Shown piece after piece: positions 23,092 to 31,162 of a stretch of 37,346 nt of DNA. The translations under genes and the position numbers were made by a program. The first letter of the stretch is position 1; every line of letters begins with the position of its first letter. The notes beneath the pieces were generated by a model. It did not search any database and was not told where the DNA came from. It saw only the letters and a program-made list of their open reading frames with translations. Origin of the DNA: Robiginitomaculum sp. Lineage in GTDB: Bacteria > Pseudomonadota > Alphaproteobacteria > Caulobacterales > Maricaulaceae. The DNA lies in the NCBI GenBank assembly GCA_021776635.1, contig JAJFFN010000026.1, forward strand, positions 1 through 37,346, written 5' to 3'.

Positions 23092-23493
23092 TTAAAACGT
23101 TTGTGTAACATTTACAGCGACTGTGTCGCCAACTGTACCTACTGAAACGCTTAATCCATCTCCCAAGCCAATTGTTATAGCATGAATATCAACGGTTTGC
23201 GGTGCGGTTGGATCAGTAGTGTCAACAGTAGGTTCTGGGTCCGGCAATGTAATTTCACTGCCGCTAATTCCTTCTGGCACCCAATCTCCAAGTGACTCTA
23301 AAAGTGCGGGAGAAACATTGTAACTAGAACCATAAAGGTATTCTCCGATAGACATACCTATACTATTTAAATATTCCCTAGTCACTCCTGAATTGGTCCT
23401 CCTTGTACCGGTAGATACCACTTCATCAATAGGCTCATCTTCAGTCCCCCCACTAACCATTTCCATTTCGTTTTCATTGAGTTCTCTTAACAT
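23092..23493 (-). CDS. Double-glycine-leader peptide precursor (bacteriocin-like)
   Basis: A 133-residue secreted-peptide precursor. The leader MLRELNENEMEMVSGG (residues 1-16) is a textbook double-glycine leader: acidic amphipathic helix, Leu/Met/Val at the recognition positions, and cleavage after Gly16. The mature part is acidic, Ser/Thr-rich and Cys-free, with two notable parts: STGTRRTNSGVTREYLNSIG and a beta-rich C-terminus HAITIGLGDGLSVSVGTVGD. It is longer than usual microcins. AAGGAG lies 6 bases before the ATG. It should be cut and exported by a C39-peptidase ABC transporter, which is not in the window. Antibacterial activity is not shown by sequence. Confidence 0.8.
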   Translation of the reverse strand: MLRELNENEMEMVSGGTEDEPIDEVVSTGTRRTNSGVTREYLNSIGMSIGEYLYGSSYNVSPALLESLGDWVPEGISGSEITLPDPEPTVDTTDPTAPQTVDIHAITIGLGDGLSVSVGTVGDTVAVNVTQTF

Positions 23494-23535
23494 GTTTTTC
23501 TCCTTGTTTACATGTTTGCAAACGGTGGATGGTGT

Positions 23536-23563
23536 ATTATATACAGCCTAACCGCTTGCGGTT
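23536..23563 (-). promoter_or_regulatory. Promoter with palindromic operator for the peptide gene
   Basis: On the minus strand a TATAAT lies at 23541-23536, about 42 bases before the peptide ATG. A perfect palindrome AACCGC-AA-GCGGTT at 23550-23563 covers the -35 position, as a repressor or activator site would. No dedicated regulator gene is seen nearby. Confidence 0.45.
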
Positions 23564-23607
23564 GGTGGAGGTCTTCTGTCATAAGCTTTCAATTTATGCT
23601 AAAGCTA

Positions 23608-23624
23608 CCCGTCTGGAAGACGGG
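23608..23624. repeat. GC-rich hairpin, possible IS200/IS605-type end
   Basis: CCCGTCT-GGA-AGACGGG, a 7-bp stem with a 3-base loop, is followed by GGGTTT. Similar CCCGTCTT...AGACGGG hairpins occur at IS200/IS605 ends. No transposase remains, so it could equally be a terminator after the HlyD remnant. Confidence 0.35.
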
Positions 23625-23701
23625 GGGTTTAGACCAAAGAAGTGGATACTAAACACGAACCTCTCCGATTTGGGTCAAACCTAAATGGTTTGGTCTGCTT
23701 A

Positions 23702-23758
23702 TCAGGCATTATTGCCCAATTCTGTGTGATCCAAGGCTTCAGGGCGGAATAGGGTCAT
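23702..23758 (-). pseudogene. Start of a second HlyD gene (18 codons)
   Basis: MTLFRPEALDHTELGNNA then TGA. The first seven residues equal those of the HlyD at 21732 (MTLFRPE), and the ATG overlaps the stop of the upstream gene as ATGA, as in that HlyD. This is the surviving start of a second adaptor gene whose body was deleted. Confidence 0.6.
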
Positions 23759-24261
23759 AAAATACTAAATCCCAATGCCAATAAGTTTGATGAAGAATGT
23801 GTTATGACTGTAAAAAAATAAGCGTGTAAACTTGAATAGTGTTTAATTAGATAATTGTAATAAACACAAAATACAAAAAATTCAAATCCAGGCGTAATAC
23901 CATATACCCCCCCAGTATGGGCAAAATATGCCAGTATGGATATTGTTAATGCTGGAAGCCAAAATGATTTTTTAAAAACATAAAAAATTGAAAAAATCAA
24001 TGGGATAACAAGATTCTCAATTATAGGTGCTAGAAGCAACACTTCAATTAATTGTAGTAGGGAATAGTTCCAATTAAAATCGCCATTCTCAATAGCAAAT
24101 ACAGTTAAGGGCTTCATTTCCGTCGCAACGGCTTTTGAAATTTGCTTGCTTAATAAAACAAAGATAAACAATAAAGCGCCTGAAACCAACTTCGCAAGCG
24201 CACCAATACTAATTGGACAAAGATACTTGAACCAAACGGTACAGAAAAAACATATTATCAT
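23755..24261 (-). CDS. CPBP-like membrane protease fragment (5' end replaced)
   Basis: A 168-codon frame with several membrane helices and a C-terminal half resembling CPBP (Abi) intramembrane proteases: APIIENLVIPL in the place of the EExxxR motif, AYFAHTGG, and VITHSSSNLLALGF with the His-x-x-x-Asn pair. The first motif is degenerate. The first ~10 codons are antisense to the Rhs2 frame that starts around 24229, so the native 5' end has been lost at this junction. The stop overlaps the HlyD remnant ATG. CPBP proteases often sit in bacteriocin operons for maturation or self-immunity, which fits the neighbouring export genes. Confidence 0.5.
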   Translation of the reverse strand: MIICFFCTVWFKYLCPISIGALAKLVSGALLFIFVLLSKQISKAVATEMKPLTVFAIENGDFNWNYSLLQLIEVLLLAPIIENLVIPLIFSIFYVFKKSFWLPALTISILAYFAHTGGVYGITPGFEFFVFCVYYNYLIKHYSSLHAYFFTVITHSSSNLLALGFSIL

Positions 24262-24297
24262 TTCTGGACAACCCAGTTCGCGACAGGAACCTATGAT

Positions 24298-27200
24298 TTG
24301 GGTAGTATGTTGGACAGTGTGGAAACACGTGCTACCGCCGGTGGGGCGATACTGGAAACACAGGCTATTGATTATGTAACAACAGGAACATATGGGACGA
24401 CCTATATCCCCAATAACTATACTGGGTCACCGATCAACAGGCTGATTACACCTAGGTCTTCAGGAACGCCTGTCCGCCAAGCAAAACGGGTAACGCAACG
24501 AGACGGCGATACTTTCACGCAAGAGTTAGCTTACAATATCAACCAAGCTTCAACTTCATATTCTTTCGGTCATCAGATACAGACTAAAACATATTCCAAT
24601 GTGTCGACGACCCCGCGTGTTACGGACACGACTTATGAACATAACACGAGCAAATGGATACTCGGCCTGCCAAAAACCGTCACGACCAATGGGCGCAATA
24701 TAGCAACCTTTGTCTATAATACGTTGGGGCAAAAAACATCAGAGACAAGGAACGGGGCCGCCTTTGGAACTTACGCGTATTATACCAGTGGTGTACAAAA
24801 TGGGCGCATGTATTGGGTCAAAGATGCACTAAACCGACAAACAACGGCCTTTGACTGGAAGCGCGGCACCCCGCAGCGCCTGAGACGGCCTGACCTCAAC
24901 TCCACCTACCAGTATGTGGATGATAATGGCTGGCTAACCAGTACCAAGGACGCCAACGGTAACACAACCAGCTATAGTCGCGACAATATGGGCCGGATGA
25001 CAACACTTACGCCTCCAACGGGTTGGACACCGACGACCATTAGTTATGCCTTTGGGACCAATACAGTTCAGACCATTAGCAAGGGCTTTGCCGATAGTAT
25101 TATCACTTATGACAGTCTGTTCAGACCAACATTGGTGGAAACTACAGATAACAAGCCCGGCGTTGGCAGTACCAGCTTTGTTAAAACTACCTATGATGCG
25201 CTCGGGCAAATCGTATTCACGTCTTTCCCATCAGCTAGCAGCACGCCAACGGACGGCGTAACCACAACTTATGACGGACTTGGGCGGGTGACGGGTAGCA
25301 GTGAGAATGTGATGCCCTTTGCTACTACTTCGGTGGATTACCTCAACCTACATAGGGTGCATACTACCGAACCTCTAAGCAAGCAAACCACCACGTCTAC
25401 TGACGGATATGATGGCCCTGGCGGGGGAGAGGTTTTACTGATTGAGCAGTCCGAAGGCGTTAACACAAGTATCAACCGCAATATCTGGGGACAGATAGAG
25501 CAGGTTAAACAATACGGCACCGGGGACGGCGGCTTTAAAAGCGAAGACCATTATTACCGTTATAACAACCGCCATCAACTGTGCCGCCACTATACCCAAA
25601 GCGGGCGCGGTGCAGTCTTTGCTTACGATAACGCAGGGCAGATGACATCTTATAACCGGGGCATGGCTTATGGTACGACCTGCGATACGCCTGCGGGCAA
25701 TGCACGGGTTGATTTAACTTATGATGTTCTGGGACAAGTCATCGATACGGACTACACCGATGCGAATACACCGGACATTAGCCGCGTCTATGACAAGAAC
25801 GGTAATATGAAAGAAATCAATCGAGATTCAGGCTCAAGCGCCGTCGACTGGACCTATACTTATGACAACATGAACAACCTCACCGCAGAGATATTATCTG
25901 TAGACGGCGGGGCTAAGTCTTTCTCTCAGTCTTACAGGTATGATGCCGACGGGTTTATGACGTCTCGGGATTTACCGTCAGGACGTAGCCTGACCATGGT
26001 CAATGACGGATTGGGTCGGCTGAATAAGGTCTCGGAGATAGGGCAAGTTTATGCACAAAACATAGACTATCATCCGTCGGGTGCCATAGCCGGTATGGAT
26101 TACGGTAATGGGCAGTTGTTTACACAAACTTTGAATGCACGCTTACAGCCCGCACGCACGCTCTCACAAAAGGGCGGTACCAAAGCCCTTGATCTGACTT
26201 ACGGCTATGATGCACGTGGCAAGGTTACTGGGATTACCAATGGTGCCGTTACTGGCGATAACCGCACCTATAATTATGATGATATGGGGCGGCTTACATC
26301 GGCCACTGGCCCATGGGGCAGCTCCAACTATAAATATGACGTGCTTGGCAATATTATGGAAAAGAAGGTCGGTAACCGCACTATTGGCATGACCTATAAC
26401 GCTACCAATCGTTTAACTTCCCATGTGGATAAAGACGCAGGCGGTAATCCTATTACAGGCACCACGGTAAATCTAAGCTACGACAGTCACGGTAATGTCA
26501 CCTGGCTGGGTAGTCAGCGGTTTAAATACGACATTGCCGAGCAGCCATACGAGATATTAGGGGATGTGGTTGGGGATTATGTTTATGATGGTAATCTTAA
26601 ACGGGTCAAAGCCGTTGTTGCAGGCAAAACGATATACAATGTTTATGATGCGTCGGGTAGCCTCGTACATGTAGATGAGGCTACGGACAGTAACACTACG
26701 GACTACATAGGCAAGATCGCCCGTATTAAAAACGGTACGCCTACATGGTTGCATATGGATCATCTGGGCTCTGCTCAAACCGGGAGTTCTGCTACAGGCG
26801 CAGTAAGCTGGCGTGAGCAATATACGCCCTACGGCACCACCCTCATTAACCCGGCATCCAACAACGACCAAGCGGGCTTTACGGGCCACATCAAGGACAG
26901 TGCTACCGGACTAACCTACATGCAAGCACGATATTATGACCCCCTCATAGGTCGGTTCCTATCTATTGACCCCGTAGGCTTCTCTGTAGGTCAGCCACAG
27001 ATGTTTAATCGCTATAGTTATACGCTGAATGATCCGGTGAACCTTACTGATCCATTTGGGTTGGCCCCGGACAACGTCATGGATAGGCGAAGCCAAGCGC
27101 TCGCCCACTCTATTATCAACCATCCAAAGGACACTGCGATTGTTGCAGGAATTGCTGCGGCTTCAAGTGTTGCTGTTGCGGGAGCATTTTACGCGGGAGT

Positions 27201-27651
27201 GGCAATAGTTGAAGCTGGGATAGTCGCAACGGGTACAGCTATTGTTGAAGGAGTTATTGCAGAGTTTTCTGGTGGTCCTGCAGTCCTTGCTGGAGGTGGG
27301 GCCGCAATGGCTAAAATTGCCAATGAAGTACCTAGTACACTTGCGAGAGTAATACCCGGGAATATTTCTCCAAAAACACTTGGAGCCCCGCAGGTGGCAG
27401 ATGTGTTTGTCACTGCAGCAGACGATATAGCTGGAATGAATGTATCGCAAATTAGTGAAGCGCTAACAATTCCATCAAGTAATAGCTTTTCAGTTATTGA
27501 GTTTCCATCAGCAGGCCAAGCTGTGGCATCGCCTGTAAATAGAACAAACCCTGGATTTGTAGGCAAAGGTAAAACAGCTGGAGGAGCGCGTGAATTTGTG
27601 GTACCCAATCAAAAAATTCCTAAGGATGCAACAATACGGGTGGTTGAATAA
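24298..27651 (+). CDS. 5'-truncated Rhs/YD-repeat toxin with a different tip (Rhs2)
   Basis: An 1117-codon Rhs frame lacking the signal peptide and the first ~400 residues of Rhs1. Rhs similarity in frame extends upstream of the TTG at 24298 to about 24229 (PNGTEKTYY), so the open frame is cut by a junction and has no good ribosome site. YD repeats match Rhs1 closely; the core ends LTYMQARYYDPLIGRFLSID and DPFGL near residue 920. The tip is new: an Ala/Gly-rich hydrophobic pretoxin segment, then ITEALTIPSSN-like sequence and an end with NPGFVGKGKTAGGAREFVV. This end is seen in polymorphic toxin tips paired with small immunity proteins, but I cannot assign its activity safely. Imm27 follows. 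Probably silent unless recombined with Rhs1. Confidence 0.8.
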   Translation: MGSMLDSVETRATAGGAILETQAIDYVTTGTYGTTYIPNNYTGSPINRLITPRSSGTPVRQAKRVTQRDGDTFTQELAYNINQASTSYSFGHQIQTKTYSNVSTTPRVTDTTYEHNTSKWILGLPKTVTTNGRNIATFVYNTLGQKTSETRNGAAFGTYAYYTSGVQNGRMYWVKDALNRQTTAFDWKRGTPQRLRRPDLNSTYQYVDDNGWLTSTKDANGNTTSYSRDNMGRMTTLTPPTGWTPTTISYAFGTNTVQTISKGFADSIITYDSLFRPTLVETTDNKPGVGSTSFVKTTYDALGQIVFTSFPSASSTPTDGVTTTYDGLGRVTGSSENVMPFATTSVDYLNLHRVHTTEPLSKQTTTSTDGYDGPGGGEVLLIEQSEGVNTSINRNIWGQIEQVKQYGTGDGGFKSEDHYYRYNNRHQLCRHYTQSGRGAVFAYDNAGQMTSYNRGMAYGTTCDTPAGNARVDLTYDVLGQVIDTDYTDANTPDISRVYDKNGNMKEINRDSGSSAVDWTYTYDNMNNLTAEILSVDGGAKSFSQSYRYDADGFMTSRDLPSGRSLTMVNDGLGRLNKVSEIGQVYAQNIDYHPSGAIAGMDYGNGQLFTQTLNARLQPARTLSQKGGTKALDLTYGYDARGKVTGITNGAVTGDNRTYNYDDMGRLTSATGPWGSSNYKYDVLGNIMEKKVGNRTIGMTYNATNRLTSHVDKDAGGNPITGTTVNLSYDSHGNVTWLGSQRFKYDIAEQPYEILGDVVGDYVYDGNLKRVKAVVAGKTIYNVYDASGSLVHVDEATDSNTTDYIGKIARIKNGTPTWLHMDHLGSAQTGSSATGAVSWREQYTPYGTTLINPASNNDQAGFTGHIKDSATGLTYMQARYYDPLIGRFLSIDPVGFSVGQPQMFNRYSYTLNDPVNLTDPFGLAPDNVMDRRSQALAHSIINHPKDTAIVAGIAAASSVAVAGAFYAGVAIVEAGIVATGTAIVEGVIAEFSGGPAVLAGGGAAMAKIANEVPSTLARVIPGNISPKTLGAPQVADVFVTAADDIAGMNVSQISEALTIPSSNSFSVIEFPSAGQAVASPVNRTNPGFVGKGKTAGGAREFVVPNQKIPKDATIRVVE
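26113..26150 (+). repeat. 38-bp perfect inverted repeat with 15735-15772
   Basis: Exact reverse complement of the Rhs1 segment at 15735-15772; the longest uninterrupted match I noticed between the two cores, useful as a recombination crossover site. Confidence 0.9.
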
Positions 27652-27652
27652 A

Positions 27653-27967
27653 ATGACTTCAAAATCACATCTAATTAATAAAGAGGAAAAAGAAATTATT
27701 GGTAGCTGGGCCATGCGTGGTGAACGGGTTATCAAGGATAGTGGATGTCAGAGAGTTGAGTGGTTGATTGAAAACCATTTGACTTTCATCTCCCATGATA
27801 AAAGTGGTTGGAACGCTTTGTATTACGATCCAATAGACAATCGATTATGGGAGTGCATATATTTACATGGTGAGATGCATGGAGGTGGCGCACCCTCTCT
27901 TCGTTTGGTAGACAAAGAATACATTGATGAGAATTATGGAAATATAGAAATAGGAAAGAATAAATAG
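27653..27967 (+). CDS. Imm27-family immunity protein
   Basis: A 104-residue cytoplasmic protein recognised as Imm27 of polymorphic toxin systems. Family features in order are EIIGSWAMRGERV, KDSGCQRVEWLIENHL, SGWNALYYDPIDNRLWECIY, and the C-terminal GEMHGGGAPSLRLV. The ATG at 27653 lies one base after the Rhs2 stop, the standard toxin-immunity coupling. The upstream frame to 27590 is out of frame with Rhs2 and spurious. It should bind and block the Rhs2 tip. With Rhs2 truncated, it may persist as protection against kin carrying the intact toxin. Confidence 0.85.
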   Translation: MTSKSHLINKEEKEIIGSWAMRGERVIKDSGCQRVEWLIENHLTFISHDKSGWNALYYDPIDNRLWECIYLHGEMHGGGAPSLRLVDKEYIDENYGNIEIGKNK

Positions 27968-28323
27968 TGTAGGGGCATTTATCCTCATGGGCATTGTCAG
28001 AGGAAAGGCGGTAAATTACAAGACTTGATTTTGGCTTGAGTTTAAGCTGTAATTTTTCTCCATTCAGTAACACCAAATCTCGATATTTCTTAGACGAATG
28101 TTTTACGCCTATGGTTCAAGCTTTGGCGGTGCGGTATGAAGTTGGTTGATTTGGCGATCCCATTCTTGTAATTCTTCCCAAAATTGGTTTGGAAATTTTG
28201 CGTTAGTGTCCACCATTTTGAAGTGTCGCTTAATATTCTTATTGAAAAATGACCTACTTGCCTTTGATGTTGGTGCGGTGCTATTCACGGCTTCGAAATA
28301 TGTCTTTTGGTTTTAGGGCGAAT
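27968..28323. other. Boundary region between accessory block and pyrC
   Basis: No clear gene apart from a 35-codon minus-strand ORF at 28109-28216. I searched for the tRNA 3' half and the flank repeat seen at 20270 and found neither, so the right end of the accessory block is unmarked and lies somewhere here. Confidence 0.4.
28109..28216 (-). CDS. Possible 35-residue protein or gene remnant
   Basis: Minus-strand ORF starting MVDTNAKFPNQFWEELQEWD and ending LHTAPPKLEP. The composition (amphipathic, Trp/Glu-rich) looks protein-like, but no strong ribosome site is present and no family is recognised. It may be a remnant of a host gene cut by island insertion. Confidence 0.3.
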   Translation of the reverse strand: MVDTNAKFPNQFWEELQEWDRQINQLHTAPPKLEP

Positions 28324-29385
28324 ATGAAGTCTACGATAAAAAAAACGGTTGATCGCATTGTGATGCGCCGTCCCGATGATTGGCATGTGCATATGCGTGA
28401 TGGGGATATGTTGTCTAGGGTTGTGGGATATACGGCAAAGCAATTTGGCCGTGCTATAATTATGCCCAATTTGGCTGTTCCCATAACGACAGTAGCTTTG
28501 GCGCGCGACTACCGCATACGCATAAATGCAGCGGTGTCCGAACAAAACTTCACACCATTAATGACGTGCTATCTCACAGATACGGTTGATGCTGGCGAAA
28601 TCGAACAAGGCTTTAAGAGCGACGTATTTACAGCGTGCAAATTATATCCAGCAAACGCCACTACAAATTCTAGCCATGGTGTTACAGACATCAATAATAT
28701 TACATCTGCTTTGGAAGTGATGCAGCGCATCGGCATGCCGCTCTTGGTTCACGGAGAAGTAACGGATAGTGATGTGGATATTTTTGATCGTGAGGCCGTC
28801 TTTATTGACCAAATCATGACTAAAATTATAGTGGACTTTCCCGCACTAAAAATAGTTTTTGAGCATATAACCACTAAGGAAGCAGTGGATTTTGTGAAAG
28901 TAAGTGGCAGCAATATTGCCGCAACAATTACCCCGCATCATCTTGTGTATAACCGTAGCGCTATATTCAAGGGTGGTATTAATCCGCATTTGTATTGCTT
29001 GCCAATTGCAAAACGCGAGCGTCACAGACTGGCGCTGCGCAGGGCGGCTATATCGGGCTCACCCAAATTCTTTTTGGGTACAGATTCTGCACCACATACG
29101 ATTGAAAACAAACAGTCCGCTTGTGGTTGCGCGGGTGTTTTTAATGCTCCTTACGCCATGGAAAGCTATGCTCAGACATTCGAAGAAGAAAATGCGTTGC
29201 ATAAATTAGAGGGTTTTGCATCTCAGTTTGGGCCACAATTTTACGGGCTTGAGCCAAACACCCAAAAGATTGTTTTGGAGCGCGCTAATACTGTTGTGCC
29301 TGCTATGTTGGATATTATGGATACACAAATTGTACCGTTTCACGCTGGGGAGACGCTTGGCTGGAAACTTGCAGGTCTTGCTTAA
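28324..29385 (+). CDS. pyrC: Dihydroorotase (class II)
   Basis: A 353-residue dihydroorotase that cyclises carbamoyl-aspartate to dihydroorotate in pyrimidine synthesis. Metal and catalytic residues are visible: WHVHMRDG (His-x-His), the carbamylated Lys in ACKLYPANATTNS, His in LLVHGEV, His in VFEHITT, and the catalytic Asp in FLGTDSAPH. This is the E. coli-type PyrC of normal length. The start at 28324, with AGGG 6 bases upstream, places the first motif near residue 20; an upstream frame extension to 28249 adds unconserved residues. It overlaps the convergent exonuclease gene by four bases. Confidence 0.95.
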   Translation: MKSTIKKTVDRIVMRRPDDWHVHMRDGDMLSRVVGYTAKQFGRAIIMPNLAVPITTVALARDYRIRINAAVSEQNFTPLMTCYLTDTVDAGEIEQGFKSDVFTACKLYPANATTNSSHGVTDINNITSALEVMQRIGMPLLVHGEVTDSDVDIFDREAVFIDQIMTKIIVDFPALKIVFEHITTKEAVDFVKVSGSNIAATITPHHLVYNRSAIFKGGINPHLYCLPIAKRERHRLALRRAAISGSPKFFLGTDSAPHTIENKQSACGCAGVFNAPYAMESYAQTFEEENALHKLEGFASQFGPQFYGLEPNTQKIVLERANTVVPAMLDIMDTQIVPFHAGETLGWKLAGLA

Positions 29386-30215
29386 GAAAAATCCAAAATT
29401 TGTGTAACGGGCGCGTGATCAGAAGGACGCTCCCAAAGTCGGCATGAACGGTGTATTTTGTGACCGGCGGTTTTCGTTTTAAGAGCGGCTTGCTTAAGCG
29501 CAGGGCTTACCCAAATATGATCGAGCCGGCGTCCCCTATCTGATTTATTGATGTCGCGCGACCGATATGACCACCAGGAAAACAGTTCCTGCTTAGCGGC
29601 ATCTCCGTGCAAGCTTCGCGCACAATCGGTAAAGTTTCCACTGTTTTGCAATTTGGCTAATGCATCGACCTCTATAGGTGTATGGCTTACGACCTTTAGA
29701 AGTTGTTTATGAGACCAAACATCATTTTCGTGGGGAGCAATGTTGAAGTCCCCGACCAAAACCTTGCGTGCATTTTCTGTGACCCGAGCTTCGAAATAAT
29801 CGATCATCTTATCAAGGAAATGCAATTTATGGGCAAATTTTGGGTTGGCCTTCGGGTCAGGTTCATCTCCACCTGCCGGAATGTAGAAATTATGAAATTC
29901 GAAATCATTTTTTCCGCCCAAATCTACCCGTGTACTGACGTGGCGCGCATGACCTTCGGGACAAAAATCTGTGTCCATACGCTTTAAGGGAAATCTAGAA
30001 ACAGTGGCGGCACCGTGCATACCTTTTTGACCAGAAACTTCTATATGTGGGAATCCCATGGCCTTGAACTCGTCAAACGGAAATTGCTCTTCCAAGCATT
30101 TGATTTCTTGCAATCCTATGATGTCAGGATTTTGTTCTTGGGTGAAACGAGCAATTTGCGGCGCACGTAAACGAACGGAATTTACATTCCAACTGGTGAG
30201 TTTTATTTTTGTCAT
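29382..30215 (-). CDS. xthA: Exodeoxyribonuclease III / AP endonuclease
   Basis: A 277-residue base-excision-repair nuclease of the endonuclease/exonuclease/phosphatase superfamily. Motifs: SWNVNSVR, GLQEIKC (metal Glu), FYIPAGGDEPD, VGDFNIAPHE (Asp/Asn pair), DRGRRLDHIW and the C-terminal SDHAPV catalytic Asp-His. The length is normal. It lies 55 bases downstream of the lolA-like gene on the same strand and may share its transcript. Its 3' end overlaps pyrC in a convergent arrangement. Confidence 0.94.
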   Translation of the reverse strand: MTKIKLTSWNVNSVRLRAPQIARFTQEQNPDIIGLQEIKCLEEQFPFDEFKAMGFPHIEVSGQKGMHGAATVSRFPLKRMDTDFCPEGHARHVSTRVDLGGKNDFEFHNFYIPAGGDEPDPKANPKFAHKLHFLDKMIDYFEARVTENARKVLVGDFNIAPHENDVWSHKQLLKVVSHTPIEVDALAKLQNSGNFTDCARSLHGDAAKQELFSWWSYRSRDINKSDRGRRLDHIWVSPALKQAALKTKTAGHKIHRSCRLWERPSDHAPVTQILDFS

Positions 30216-30270
30216 AAACAGACATTAAAAGGCTAAACGATTCGCACAAGCGTTGGTTTTCCATAATTTC

Positions 30271-30987
30271 TTATCTTCTTCGGCCTCTGCGTTTGTTGTC
30301 GCGAAGAACAAATAGGCGCGGGTTTAGCCGTTCATTATATCTAAGATCAGAGAGCAATATTTTTGTTTGTTGACCAAAGCTGTCATGCACCACCCATTCG
30401 CGTAAAGCCAGTGTATTTGGGTCAAATATCATCGTAATGGTGCCGTCCATTTTTCCGGAGCCGTCTTTGGCTGTGACACTAATGGAATCTATGGTTTTTT
30501 GTAAGGAAATGACCTCTACGTCATCTTCAAGCTTGACAGTTTCAGCAAGAAAAAATGCCAAAGGTGTAGATTTTAACGGTACCCTGTCTTTGGTATCCAA
30601 TGCCTTGTCAACCTGTGTTAAGGTGACGCCGTCAGAAACCATCAATAATTGCGCCGGAGCATCATATTCGAAGCGGATTTTTCCTGGGCGTTTTAAAAAC
30701 ACCTTGCCTTGTGAGAATGAACCATCAGAACCGTATTGAGCAAACCGACCTGAAAAGCTGGCAGTGTTGTTCATAGCCGTATCAATGCGGGCTAAATCTT
30801 GTGGTACAGTAGTTGGGTGGGTGAAGGGCGGCAAATTTTGCTCACGCGTCTGCGGTGTAGGGTTTGGTTCCTGCGCCCCTGCGCTCAAAGCTGTAACACC
30901 CAAAGCTGTAACACTCAAAGCTGTAACACCCAAAGCTGTAACGTAGAGCAAAATAGCTAGTCTGGTCTTTAATAAAACACGCTTCAT
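30271..30987 (-). CDS. lolA: LolA-like outer-membrane lipoprotein carrier protein
   Basis: A 238-residue periplasmic carrier that shuttles lipoproteins from LolCDE to the outer membrane. After a signal peptide the LolA fold is recognisable: ARIDTAMNNTASFSGRFAQ, GKVFLKRPGKIRFEYDAPAQ, LMVSDGVTLTQVDKAL and the late strand MIFDPNTLALREWVV. The signal peptide is unusual: its hydrophobic core is four copies of VTAL(G/S), coded by tandem 15-base repeats. GGAG lies 5-6 bases before the ATG. Start and SD are clear. The gene is divergent from the DUF1223 gene. Confidence 0.9.
   Translation of the reverse strand: MKRVLLKTRLAILLYVTALGVTALSVTALGVTALSAGAQEPNPTPQTREQNLPPFTHPTTVPQDLARIDTAMNNTASFSGRFAQYGSDGSFSQGKVFLKRPGKIRFEYDAPAQLLMVSDGVTLTQVDKALDTKDRVPLKSTPLAFFLAETVKLEDDVEVISLQKTIDSISVTAKDGSGKMDGTITMIFDPNTLALREWVVHDSFGQQTKILLSDLRYNERLNPRLFVLRDNKRRGRRR
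30884..30943 (-). repeat. Four 15-bp tandem repeats in the lolA signal peptide
   Basis: Units at 30884, 30899, 30914 and 30929, nearly identical (C[T/C]CAAAGCTGTAACA on the plus strand), alternate in one base, so the array is a doubled 30-bp dimer. Each unit adds five residues (VTAL plus G or S), in frame, to the signal-peptide core. Confidence 0.9.
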
Positions 30988-31162
30988 ACGGTCTCCTTTT
31001 TATCCTCATAGCAAAAACAAGCTGTATATAAAGTGAATTGTGCTGACATTTTTTAGTCATATTGATTAAATTTGCGTAAGATATAGGCGCAATAAATATT
31101 TTCACAGCCATGTGATGCGAATGTGTCTGGCACTTTTTTGTATTTGTGCGTAATAGAAACTT

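Noticed and set aside
24934..25209. Minus-strand ORFs inside Rhs2 (also 25338-25520, 26557-26889, 27163-27608)
   Set aside because: Antisense shadows of a clear Rhs frame.
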